Shown here one piece after another: positions 33,606 through 46,140 of a stretch of DNA of 64,000 nucleotides. Origin of the DNA: Balaenoptera acutorostrata. Taxonomy: Eukaryota; Chordata; Mammalia; Artiodactyla; Balaenopteridae. Numbering within the stretch: the stretch's first letter is position 1; each line of letters starts with the position of its first letter. The stretch covers positions 55,392,207-55,456,206 of the forward strand of contig NC_080078.1 of the NCBI RefSeq assembly GCF_949987535.1. The letters run 5' to 3'. Under the pieces are notes generated by a model. The model did no database searches. It was given only the letters and a program-made list of their open reading frames with translations, and was not told the DNA's origin. The position numbers and the translations under genes were made by a program.

Positions 33606-36600
33606 AAAATGGTAGCATTTGTTAAATAAAACACACACTTCCTTTTGAATGTGCCTTATAGGTTTAGAAGCAGATTGTACTCAATACAGTTCAAAAGCAA
33701 ACCATTCTGCATTTTGGATTTCAGAGAATGGATCCCCATGGTAGCAAGTAAAAAGGTTGTTCAAAGCTCTAATGAACTTGAGCAATTCAGGCCAAAGAAA
33801 ATGCTAGTGTCTGAAAAGCAGGGATGCTTCTGAAAAACTCTTTAGCTTGTATTTCCCTTCTTACATTCTAGACTGGTGTTTGCTGTGTTTACATAATTGA
33901 ACCAGGCATTTCCCTACTCATGTTCTAGCACTGAGTAAGATATTTGAACTTATAAAATTTACAAGTCTAATATAGTTACCAGCATGTACTCCCCCACTCC
34001 GCAGCTTGCCTCTCCCTGTGAGGGATTAGGTTATAAAAATGAATGAAATCATCATTCTTGTTTACTGGATAATCCCAAAGCTAAAATAAAAAAAAGTAAC
34101 TGGGGAGACAGCAAGGAACATTTAAGGAGAAATGAAGATATATGGGTACAGAGAGACCTCACTAGATATCTCTCAGGGTAAATTACTGGCAAACACATCA
34201 CAGCCTGATCGTGTGTGGTTTTCCTTCGTTCATTTTTCAGAATGAAAATGAATGAAAGGGGAGCTAAAATTTGCTCATCAAAGCCCACTTAAGATATAGA
34301 TCAATTAGCTAATGCAAATATACAAATATACATGTCTTCAGAGATGCCAAATGTGCTAGTCATTGCCAGTCATCAATGTTTCCCACACTCTGCTCTGGAA
34401 ACTACATTTCCCAGGCTCTCTTGCACCCTGGCTTCCTGGTAGGTTCAGCCAAAGGGAGGCTTTGATGGAAGACTGGGGGATGGAAGATGCAAGAAGCCAG
34501 GATATTTCTCCCCTACTCCCACTGCTTCAGACTGCATCATCTCTGTGATTTCAGCTTTCACTGGGAAACCCTCACCATGAATTCTAGCTTCCAATAGATG
34601 AACCCAGATGCTGGTCCTGGGAATCACTTTTCCTTCTGTTAACCTTAGAGATCGTATCTGCTTCTCGCTATTAATCTTTGGATTGCCTCACTATCCCCTG
34701 TAGGGCTTCTTACCTCCTCCTCATCTCTGTCATTGAGTCCCTCTATTAAATCCCTTCTGTCTGAAACACCTAAAATGATTCCAGTTTTCCTGACTGAATT
34801 CTCACAGATACCCATAAGCAGTTTGTTTTTTTTAATTGTTTCTGATATAAAGCTTGCAGGAATAGTGTTGTTTTATTGGCCTGGCATTTTTATAGACAGA
34901 CTGTACCATTTGCCTAAATTAAGGATGTTATGACACTTATGTTAATTTTTATTTTCTCCTGAGCTAAATGAGCTGTTTTTCATACACATGGATGTATAAT
35001 TCTAGTTGCTCATTTAGAGGACATGAAAGTTGAGTTGCTCAAGAGAATGAATTATATACTCAGATGCAATCAAATTCTCTTTAATTTACCTTTCTATGGG
35101 GTCCTTACTGTACATTCTTTGTTTTGTCAAGTGTGCAGTACGTCAAACTCATGCATGGCATGTAATGCGTAAAAACTCATCACCCATTAGAAAAAGCTAC
35201 TCTCACTACCATGATTTAACAGATAATTAATCTTTAACACTGATGATTCTTTTCCTCAAATAACATTTTTTATTGACCTCAGGACCACTAAGACCTGGTA
35301 GCAATACTTCCCCATAAACCATTTTATTTTCTTGCAAGGTATCAATCTGGGGGCCTGCATATAGAACGTGCATGCTGGATTCCATCAGGAAATGCCACTG
35401 CACCCCCAGGGATCTGAACCTCAGTAGAGAGGCTACGATCTGCAGTCAGAGCTGACTGTTTGCATGGAGGCTTTATTGCAGCTGCAGACTTAGCACATAT
35501 GAAAAGGTTTTCTGTGCTCAGTTTTTGGATGAGGCAGATTGCATCACTGGGAATTCCTGTCCTCTAACACATAGTGACCAACATGCCTTAATAAGCATTT
35601 GCCTTTTTTATTTTCAGGTCAATAACGTCATGCTTTCTGTTCATTATGGAACCAGTCTGTTTTTAAATCTCTTTTTAAAACCAAAGGGAAAGACATAAAA
35701 TAATATTTCCAATGCTGTGACTCTGGTATGTCCCTGTGCACAAGTAGTCAGCCAATGTAACTCAGTGCAAATAATGGGCAATGTTCAGGCAGGGTTTCCA
35801 AGGCATGGAGTCTGGCAAGAGGGGTTGTTGTCAGGGGAAAAAATTTGTGTATCCTTCCATGAGGTAGATGCTCTTGGAGGGGGTGAGAAATTGGCCTCAT
35901 GCTGTCAAGGACAGCATCCTCTTAGCAAAGAAGTCAAGGGTTCAAAGTTAATGCACTTTGGTTGGAAAAACTGACAACAGAACCTGAGGAAAGCAAATGC
36001 AGCAAACATCACGCAGACCATTTCAGAAAGCCAGAGGATGTGAGTCCAGCCAGCAGGCCAATGCCAGAACCGTAACAACCCCAATCAGACAGTTCAGAGA
36101 CAGAGGGAGGGGAAATAGAGGCAAGAGACTGTCTCATGGGCTACTTTCAGAGTTATTCTGTTTCCTTATGGCACTCAGATACTGTAGGGTTGTGACATGT
36201 CCCTCCTAGGAGCAGGAGCCACAGGCTTGCTCTGGAAAGCCTTAAAGTACTGAAGAATGTCTTCTGACATACACAGTCCCCTATACTTATCCCTCATTTG
36301 AGGAGCCTTTATCTGTACAATGATAAACAATCATTTAGACGGATTATCTTACCAGATCAATGGATTGTGAAATCCCAAGATTCTCCTTTGTGTTTAGCAC
36401 ACATTATGCTGCTGTCAATGAGATCCAGGCAAGTGCTTATAAATCAGCCGTCGACTTATACTGCTAGTAAGGAGGCACCTGGGAAATGCTTACAGATCAC
36501 GTGAGCCAGAGGTTTTCAATGGCTGTGCCTAGACGACTTTGAATCAAGGATAAATTAGAGTTTGGCAAAATGGGAATATAATTCTAGAGATATTTTCACA

Positions 36601-36685
36601 TAGTAATGGCAAAATGCACAAGAAGGGAGTTACATCGTGTAGACAAAGACTGGATGTCAAGGATGGTATCCTTAGATAACCATGC

Positions 36686-36687
36686 TG

Positions 36688-36719
<32 letters not shown>
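36686..36719. repeat. (GT)n microsatellite
   Basis: About 12 GT units followed by ATGTATGTA. Confidence 0.95.
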
Positions 36720-39034
36720 AGAGTGGAGTATTTGTGCATGAGGATGTTGGGGAAGAGGGGACCCTGAGGCATAGGAAGAAGGTGATCAGGAGTCAGGATT
36801 GCTCCAAAAAGCAGTTGAGTAACTTCTTAGTGGCTTCTAGAACATTCTACAGTTTCTGTACTTTTATCATTGTAGAGGGAAATTGGAGCAGCCAGCCCTC
36901 TTCTTACTGCATGTAAAACTCTGCCCAGTGGCTTTTCATTCATGGACTCATTGAGTCTAGTAGTTGCTAACTGGTAGCAGTAGGTGCTATCTAGCTTAAG
37001 AAGTGTTAGATTTGGCCTATGAAGAACATAATAACTTTTGCAAATTTGTTGCCAATATCTAAAATTTGGAAAAATTTCCGTAAAAACTTAGAATTCCTGC
37101 TTTTTGAAAGAGAGAGATTTGAAAACACCAAGTCTTCATTCTCATATAACTCCAGCATGCTGGGCCAACACAGTGGGGTGTCTCTCTGGGGATACATGTT
37201 CCCCAATTTTCCACAGACCCTATTACTCCCTATTGTCCTTGGTCTCTGTGGCCATTTATCAACACACTCACATAGTGTTCCTTTTAAATATAGAATAAGA
37301 TAAAAGTAAGATACGTTTTGTATGAACATCTCTATCAACTGTAAGAAAAAGAGAGACTGAGAGCCTTTATGAATGCCAAGGAATGTTTTCTTATACCTGT
37401 TTTACTTCACTCATGGCTGTTGTAGGCATTTGAGTTTGAGAGCCTGAATTATACTTATTTATACTAGAAGCGTGCAAATGACAGTGAGTTTGACAGTGGT
37501 CGATCTGTGGTACATACATGATCACTTGTGGAGAGTGTTATCACTTCCATCTTTGTTCTGTAGACAGCATATGGATCTAGACATAAAAATGTAAGAGGTG
37601 GCTGGGCTCAAGAATTTATCTCCTCAGATCATTAGGATTTATTTGAACCATCAAGCCTCCACTTTCATTTTTGTAAAAAATAATTTCTGGAAATAGCTTT
37701 TAAAGGGTAAATGATACTATCCTTAGTGAATTGTGTGAATAACCACAGAATTTTGTATATAAGGAGTGAGTTGAGGAAAGAGTCATTGACCTCTTTGTAC
37801 CTGACAGGATTAGGGAGACCCAGGTGAGAGGGAAGCTGTTCTTGTCCGTCAAGACTTCTCAGCACACAGGGGCATGTGCTGCCTCAGTACATGAAATTCT
37901 TAAGTGACTCTCCCAAAGCTATAAAATGTCTCTTTTTTAAAAACAGATGGAAACATTGTACTGGGGAAATCTGAGGACTTTAATACATTTCAGGTCCTGC
38001 AGATTTTTTGTAATAGACTACACAGGTAGTTCAAAGGGGAGGGGAATGCTATTAGAATGGAACAGTTGAAGACCCTTAAAATATGAAACACACACATGCA
38101 TAGACAACAGCAATGGCCTTTACCAAAAGATACATTTTTGAAGAGAAAGAAAATAAAGGCAAGCACTGGATAAGACCAAAATCTAAATGGGATCATATAA
38201 ATCAATAAGGTAATATGGGACCTTTTTCCCTTGGTGGGGTGTTGAGGGAACTCTAAAGTCACATTATAATAATAGGCATTCTGCCAATCCCAGGTGTAGA
38301 TTTTTTTTCAGTGCATCATATTGAATTTAAAGCATAATTAAGCCCAAGAACAAAACACACTTCCTCACACTGAGAACTTGCCCCACTCTTGACAATTATA
38401 TTTTTGTACAATTTCTTAGTCTGGATCTTCTACAGGAAAAAGAGGCCAGAGGTGGATTCAATAGATTGAATATAAGATTGAAAATTCAAACGCTGGTTGG
38501 TTATTCTGTTTGTTCCCACACCCACCCCATGCCACCCCACCCCCAATCCACATTCCTCTTTGTTCTATCCTGCTTTATGCCCCATGAAGTGATATCTATG
38601 GATGGAATCATCCCATCCCTGTGTCCTCGGGCTTGGCTTCTGGGAGGTACTGACAGGAGGTTGGAGGGCAAGAGAGAGATGGAGAAATCACAGTATTTGT
38701 TCTCAGAATCTCTTCCTTCTGGGCCTCATTTCTGAGAGTGGATATGATCTTATGCTGTGCTACAACTCCTGTGTAGCTTTTCTTGTGCCTTCAGAATTAG
38801 GATGGTAAAAATTCCTTCCTGTTGGTGGATTCTGGGTATCTCAATATCCCTTATTAGTTCCCTTAACTCTCCAACTATCTTCACTCTTTTGCACATGGTC
38901 TAGGCATTAAACTCTCTGTAACCAGACTCTTTGTATGGACTACCTGCTCCTGCTCAGACCCTGAAAAATATAATTTCTTTTCGTAGAAGTCCTGAGCAAC
39001 TCTTTAAATGTTTGTGGTACTCTGGTTAATAGTA

Positions 39035-39250
39035 ATAATGATTCTGATAGCAAAGTTAATTGAGAGGTTTCTGTAGGTCAAGCAGTGTATTTTATATGCA
39101 TTGTCCCATTTAAGTCTCATTCACCCCAGAGGTAAAGATTTTTTATCATCCCTATTTTTCATATATGAAAATTGAAACTTAGAAAAATTAAATAATTTGT
39201 TTATGGTTCCACAACAACTAAAGAATGGACCTGAGACTCAAACTTCAGTT
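39035..39250 (-). mobile_element. MIR SINE fragment
   Basis: CCCATTTAAGTCTCATTCACC, GAAAATTGAAACTTAGAAAA and the following block fit a reversed MIR, diverged. Confidence 0.6.
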
Positions 39251-39869
39251 TCTCTGAAGCTATCATAGAAAGACAGAGTGGACAGCTGTCCTGAAATCTC
39301 TGAGAAGCTGCTGTAGAAGACTTGGACTTTTTTTCTGTGAGGACAAAAGGCAGAATCACCCCCAAAGGGTAGAAGCAGTGGTGTGGTGATAAATGTTTAA
39401 TAATGGTCTCTCACTGTGGGAGAGGGTGGGGAGAGAAGCCCTGATTTGTGGCTTTTGGCAACTTCTGTAGTGTAAACACACCCACCATAGTTGATTTCAA
39501 GGTGCCAACTTGAGGTCACCAAGTGTGGAGTTAGGAATAGATGTGCACAGTCAGCTCTTGAGTTGGTGTGAATAAACACAGACCCACTCTAGTGCGCCGT
39601 TGGGTAGAAGTCTCAAGGAAGCAGATTTTTTCTAAATAAGAGGAAGAGCCATCCAAAATGGCTATCAGCTGCCCTGTGAAGGAATGAGGTAGTCATTATT
39701 GTAGGTCACCTGAAGCACAGGGAGCTGTCGTGGACCTCACAGAGGCAATTCCTGTACTTGATAGGACATGAGTTGACCTCTTAGGTCATGTCTAAGTCTA
39801 ATATTGAAAGATTTATGTCAAGGTTACATGGATTCTAGGTAGGAGAGAAGAAAGAGTTCAGACTTTGGA

Positions 39870-40065
39870 AAAAGACAAGCCCAAGATTCTGATTCCAATT
39901 TGTGACCTTGAACAAGATAGTAAACCACTTTGAGGTTTTGTTGTCTCATCTCTGTAAAATGGACATAATAATACCTCTTCCTCTTGGTAGTCACATGATT
40001 AAGTGACAGGGCCTTGGAAAAGTTATCAAATGCGTATTCTATGTCTCTCCCTCTAACAGTCCCAT
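39870..40065 (+). mobile_element. MIR SINE fragment
   Basis: TTGTGACCTTGAACAAGATAG, GTTGTCTCATCTCTGTAAAAT and ATAATAATACCTCTTCCTC follow MIR order in sense. Confidence 0.8.
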
Positions 40066-41049
40066 TCATCCCTCTCCTACTGGGGGCAGAAAGCAAGCAT
40101 CTATATGGGAACCTCTTTATAAGCAAATCAAGTTACAGGATTAACATCTAAGATTCCTACTTCGTGGTTTGACCTGTGGCATTAAAAATATATATAATAC
40201 ATTGAGCTGTATTATAATGTGGTTCTATTGAAATTGGCTGGAAATTAAAAAGGAAAGAGAAAGGGGATTCTACCAGAATCTTGACCACTAAATCTAACTA
40301 AAGGCTGTGGAACCTTTTCGAGATACTCATATCAGAAGTCCAGCCAGCTGGAATGTATTTTGTAAACCTGCCTCCAGTGTAGCATTATCAGAGGAAACAA
40401 ATGAATGACCTGCCAAATTAGTTTTGGACACACCAACCCACCCTGGCACAGCACAGTAAGGTTCAAGAAGAAGAAAAATAGAGGCCACCTTTCCAAGCCC
40501 TGAGTCACTTTGAAGGGCCAAAGTCAGTACATGACTCCAGAACTTGCCTGTCCATTGAGAAAGGCTGCCAAAAACCTCCAGGGAAGAGCAAGAAAGCCCT
40601 AAGACAAATCCTTTCCTTATTCACTTTCCTAAGAGCCCTTCTGGAAGTAGACATGTTGGAACTTTAATCATGTACTTAAGAGCAGAGGTGGGTGAAAATT
40701 GCATTGTCTGCACTTAAGGTACCTCTATCTAGTGGGCTGAGCAGATAGAAAGATGGAGATTACATAGAAAGCCATTAACTAGTCTTGCCTCAAAGAAGAT
40801 TTTGCTGTTAAGGGGCCTAGTTAGATTTCAGAAAATACATTCTTTTTAATTTTAGTTCAAAAAAGTTATTTGTTGGAAAATGTTATTAAATTTATTTCAA
40901 AATTCACCACCTAATTCAGGATACTGCTTGATTTCAGAGAGGCTGACAAAGAAGGCTTGGCCAATCAAAGATCTACAAAGCTGTTTGAGTTTTATCCTCT
41001 TACAAGACTGAGAAATTGGGACCTCTTCAAAGAAGGAGAGTATGGAAAA

Positions 41050-41235
41050 AAGAATGGACTTTTGCAGCACCTACAACATGCCAGACACTTAGCTATCTAT
41101 TCTTGTTAAATCCTCACTACAACTCTGTTCTTTCTATATATGTAGAAACTGAGGTTCAGAATCACAAAATAACTTCTTAAGATTACAAAGAACCAAATTG
41201 GTCTGTGTGAGATTCAATCCAACTCTAACTCCAAG
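41050..41235 (-). mobile_element. MIR SINE fragment
   Basis: CAGCACCTACAACATGCCAG and TAGAAACTGAGGTTCAGAAT match a reversed MIR. Confidence 0.65.
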
Positions 41236-41759
41236 AACCATTTTTTTAAACCATATTATTCAACTTCCTGCCCTATTTAATGTCTTAGGTCTTGAGTGGT
41301 TTTTGAAATCAGTATCAGACATCTAGGCTAAAGCTCTTGGGCATCATAATGATTGGGCAAAAAGTGCAAAGTTCAGTCCAATCCGGGCATAGCCTGTATT
41401 CATGTGAACTCAGCCCGGTGGATTTGTGTGGGTATACATGGCCTGCTGAGTTGGACTCTGTCCTCAAGGGACTCTGCCACCAGTTGGAAAGACAGAATAA
41501 CACAGGAGAAACATTTAGAGCATAACACTACCCAGTGGCTAATCAAGAGTAAATGGGGTGGTTGCGTGCATAAATTCAATAAGGGCTCGACAAAAGGAAA
41601 AGTCCATGTTGGTGGGTGGAGGAGGTGATGTGGGGATATCATTATAGGAAAGATAGTCTTTGCAGAGGGAAGACTGGTTGGTCAGTTTGGCCTTTGCTAG
41701 GTTAAAGGATGATTGGAAATTAACTGAAGCATAGAAGTGAAAATGGGTGTGGAACATGC

Positions 41760-42495
41760 AAAGTCAAATTACAATGCAATATCACTACCTGCCTTCCAAA
41801 ATAACTAAAATAAACACTGAACATATCAAGTACTGGTGAGGATATAGAGCAACTGGAACGCTCATACATTGCTAGTGCGAGAATCAATTAGTTACAGCCA
41901 GCGTGGAAACTGTTTAGCAGTCTCTACTAAAATTAATCACATGCACACTCCACATTCAGCAAGTCCTCTCCTAGGAATAAGCCCAGCAAAGATGTGGACA
42001 TATATTCACCAAAAGACATGTATTAGAACGTTCATAACAGCACTATTCATAATAGCCAACTGGAAATTGCCCTAATAACCACCAGCAGTAGAACGGATAT
42101 AGACTTTTTTGGTGTACTCATACAATGAATATCAACAGCAAAGAGGGTAGACAGTCTGCAACTACACACAATAACAAGGATGAATTTCTCAAACATAATA
42201 TTGAGTGAAATAAGCCAGACATAAAAGAATAAATGCTATATTATTCCATTTATAGAAACTTCAAAGAAAAAGATTAAACTATGGTATTAGAATTTAGGAT
42301 AGTGGATACCCTTGGTGAGATAGTAACTGGGTGGGGTTGTGTGTGAGTGGCTTCTAGGTGCTATTGATGTTTCATTTTATAATCTGGACTCTTGTTACAC
42401 AGGTGTGTTCAGGTTGTGAAAATTCATCAAAATGTACACTTACAATAAGCACAATTCTTCCTATGTGGATGATATGTCAATAAAAGTTTAAAAAA
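41760..42495 (+). mobile_element. Old L1 (L1M) ORF2 end and 3' UTR
   Basis: Degenerate L1 ORF2 end (GGTGAGGATATAGAGCAACTGG, AGCACTATTCATAATAGCC, TAATATTGAGTGAAATAAGC) then 3' UTR (GTTCAGGTTGTGAAAATTCAT and an AATAAAAGTTT end). No intact frame. Confidence 0.8.
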
Positions 42496-45400
42496 TTAAT
42501 ATATGGCAGGTGACAATCCAGACTGGAACATCTAATCCCCAGCAATGTTTAGTTGCTCTTGTTAAATGGGAAGGGAGCCTGGCCTTGCAGAAAGATGTTC
42601 TCCATCTTTACAGTCCCCATAGTCATGGTGATGTTCATGGTGGATTAGTGAAAATCTAGCAATGCCTGCAGATAAGTGTATATGTGCATATACAAGAAGA
42701 AAAGCCACTTCTTTTTCTGCTTCCCCCTGCCTTCTGCCTCCCACATTTCCAGCCCCCAATCAGCCTCCTGCTAAGTATTAGTTAACCTCCTAAATCAATA
42801 CATCTTGATCTAAACCTAATAGGAAGGAATGTTTGCTTTTGTATCTGGGTTCAAAGTACAGACTACAGTAGTTGGCTTTTAAGTTTATGTTATAGGATTA
42901 ATTTTCTTGCTCAAAAATGAAATGAGGAATACATTAAGACTGCGAAAGGAAAAAACACATGATTGATGAACTGGCTTATATGACTATAGTTCCTCTAGCA
43001 ACAAAAATATTTGGTACGTTCCCTTATTATTGAGATCAAGCAATGCGCCTGGATCTAAATGACACAAAAATGGTTTGAATTAGAGTCAAATAATTGCCAT
43101 TCTGAGTGAACATAAACTTTTTGGAGGAGGGTGGTAGATGGGGATAAAAAATAACTAATAAACTCTGAAGCAAAAGCTCACATCTGAGACTTAAGCTTCA
43201 AAGCTCTTAAAAAGGAGGCTTCCCACCCCCCCCCGCCCCGCCCTTAAGAGAGAGAGTAAGATGCACGCAGCAGGAGGAGTGGTTTTCCCAAGCTGATTTT
43301 TCTTAAGGGGTGACCCAGCCTGGGTCGGAATGTTACCATGTGATCAGCCCAGACTGTGGCAGCAACACAGTCTCAGCACAGAAGTTAGGACTTTCTGCAG
43401 CATCATTAAAATAATTGGGAGAGAAAAAAAAATGTTAAGCTCCACAAGCTTGAATCACAAGCCTCTTGGAAAGGTTAATAAGCTTGCTGCTCTGCACCCT
43501 CCTCCCCTTTGTTCAATGCCTTGCCACCCCACCCTTCCCTCTTGTGGTGACAGACTGGTTATCAGTTGGGAAAGGAAGATTCAGAATAAAGCCTTTCTTC
43601 TGAAGATGAATGGCCCCCATTCCACTACTGGTGTTGCAGGATTCTTGTTTATGATGATGACATGCAGATCTAAAAAGGGGTCTCTGCTTTTGTTCTCATG
43701 ACTGGAAGCTACTGAGCTAGGAGGCTCTTGGGGTCCAAAAGGAAGCCAGTCCTGCAGGATAAAGGTGAATCTGTCAGAGGAAAGGAGAGGAACTGGTGAG
43801 TGGGGTGGAGGCAACGCACAGACTGAGGTTGGATTCTATTAATGAGAGGTGAGCAGCATAGGTCCAGCGAGGGAGACGGAACCTGCATTAACCAGAGAAG
43901 CAGAAGCAATTGTAGTGCAGCTCACAGAGAAAATGTTAAGAGCAGGGAGTAAATTCAGTTGCCATGGGTGGTGTGCCAGCTAGGGGCGGGCAGCACTGGA
44001 TAACTGGACTTGTGTCAGGAAAAAGAGTGAGAGTAGAAAGAGAGAGAGAGAGACAAACAGCTGCAAGTGATTGAGCTTTCTTCTTCCTAACTTCTCTTTG
44101 GCCTTGCAATACCCTGCAGTCCAAGATGGACTTTTGCAGAGTCATCTGACTCAGGCAACCATCATCCCCCTCAACGGTCTGAATCTTGAGGCTGGGGTCA
44201 AGGTATGGTTAGAAATGAGGGAACAGCTCTCTCTCCCTCTCACCATCAGTGAGCTTAAGAAAGTATAGTTTGTACCAATGCTCGTTACTAATGGAGGCTA
44301 AGAGGGAAGTGTGCCTTCCCCAAAGAGATGATGAATTTTCAAATTTCGTTAAAACTGGTGGATTTGGGTGAGCATAGCCCCTAAAAGAAAAAGAGAGATG
44401 CTTAGTCCTTAAGAAAGGTATTTCAGAAACCATATCCAGGGGAGCAACAGACCCACAAACGTAATCCTCACTTCTCTGTGTTAAATGAAAGCCCTCCTTA
44501 ATGTGTGGGAGTTAATGTGTGGACAACTGTTTGGATTTGGAGCTTATCCTTCATATAGGCCATGCTCCCTGACAGATACAGTTGACTCCTAATTGAACTC
44601 AACCTTCTCAGCTGAGTGTGTATCAGTGAAGCCACACCAGGTAATCCTACCTGGAACATTTGGACCTCTCCAGCTGAAGTCTTTGCTCAGTTGTTTAGCC
44701 TTTTATGCTTTGCTCCATTCTACACCCTAATCTCAATGACTACCATACCATCAGCCCCTTTTTAGGGACAACTGTTCTCTTCCAGCCCTGCAGAATGGAC
44801 AGTCTTCTGATATAAAAACAAGCCCAAAGTGTTAATCCTTAAATGCTTATTTCTTACTCACAGGAATCCTTCCACATTATCAGTCAGTGACCCAGGTTCT
44901 TTCCATCTTGTGGCACTGCCATTTTTGGGGTCTTTGACAGGAAATTAGACCGTAGAAAAGGCACCAGCATTTTAACCCTTTTGTTTGGAAGTGATACACA
45001 TAATTTCTGCTTATATTCCATTGGGGAATCTTAGTCACATGGCCCAGCCTCGACTCAGGGGGGACTGGGAGTTGTGCCTTCTCTCTAAGAATGGACGTCT
45101 CAGCCTAACAGCAGCTTTGCTCTAAAAGCATGACTCCGTATGTGTGACTTCCCATCAGCCATGGCTGATTGAACCAAGGGTATGAGCCTGCCTATGCACC
45201 TGCCCTAGTCATAGACTGGCCACTGGCACCAGATGTGGCTCATTGTAAAAATATATGCCTTAACTGGCACAGTGACTTTTAATTGAGTCAAATTGATGCC
45301 AAATATGGAAAGCAGACAGGTAAGTGAAAAAATAAACAAGCAAAAAGAAATGAAGTCCCATTCATGGCAGAGCACAGGGAGAGATATCTACAAAGCCCTG

Positions 45401-45634
45401 CTGATGGGCACTTTACCCGTTCCAGCATTCCCAAGACCTACCTGTTGTTGAAGACATATAGTCAGAAAAGAATGGAGCTAAGATTCAAACTTAGATCTTC
45501 CTGGTACTTAAAGCTTGATTTTTTTAAACTCACTATAATACTTTCCTACTTGATGTTTTAAATGGAACATTCTGGTATTTTTGTAAATTGGTTCATTGCC
45601 TTAATTCTCATACCCTTCCTATTTTAGAATTATA

Positions 45635-45712
45635 TTGGGCTGGCCAAAAAGTTCGTTCAGGTTTTTCTGTAACAGCATATGAAAAACCCGAACGAACTTT
45701 TGGCCAACCCAA
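45635..45712. mobile_element. Mariner-derived MITE, 78 bp, hairpin-forming
   Basis: It starts TTGGGCTGGCCAAAAAGTTCG and ends with the near-perfect inverted repeat CGAACTTTTGGCCAACCCAA, with TA at each side (45,633-45,634 and 45,713-45,714), the target duplication of Tc1/mariner elements. Arms of about 32 bp pair over almost the entire length with a short loop. The same family is known from ruminant and cetacean genomes (recalled). It has no transposase. Confidence 0.9.
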
Positions 45713-45879
45713 TATATTCACGTCCTTTGCAATGTAACTTTGCATTTTGTCTCCTAGAAGTGGAATTAATTTCTCTATCCATTGATGATGGAGCTGGCCA
45801 CTGATGAACTTTAATCGGTGAAATGTGGGTAAAAATGACTGTGTGCAGTTTACAGAAAAGGTGGTTTCATTCATTTCCT

Positions 45880-46140
45880 TCTGCTCCTATGATCACAATG
45901 AGAAAAGCACTACCCAGGTAGCAACAGCCTCATATAACTGAGTCCCCCCAAAGTGACACATGGAATAGATTTGAACCCAACCTAATGCCCAAGCCAAACC
46001 TAGTCAACCCCCAGTCTAAAGCAAACAGTCCCCGCTGACTTATAGACCCATGAGTGAGAAATATAAATGCTGTTGTAAGCACAGGAGATTTGGAGTATTT
46101 TGTTATGCAGCTCTATGGTGGCAAGAAGTGACTAACACAA
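45880..46140 (+). mobile_element. LTR-like old repeat (MaLR/ERVL-type, tentative)
   Basis: It ends with TGAGAAATATAAATGCTGTTG and GGAGTATTTTGTTATGCAGC...GACTAACACA, like the AATAAA-containing 3' end of MaLR-type LTRs. Upstream part degenerate. Confidence 0.45.

Larger units (their letters stand above)
31260..41750. other. Intergenic region, no gene seen
   Basis: Unique AT-rich DNA with scattered old repeats. Two segments, about 34,340-34,810 and 38,550-38,980, share an ancient repeat layout (a GGAGGTTGGAGGGCAAGAGA-type phrase followed by a TTTCTCCCC-type or equivalent block, then a T-rich CTCTATTAAA end in the first copy). I cannot name the family. 33,195-33,430 resembles the 5' part of an old LTR-type repeat. 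No protein domain is visible in any open frame. Confidence 0.5.
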
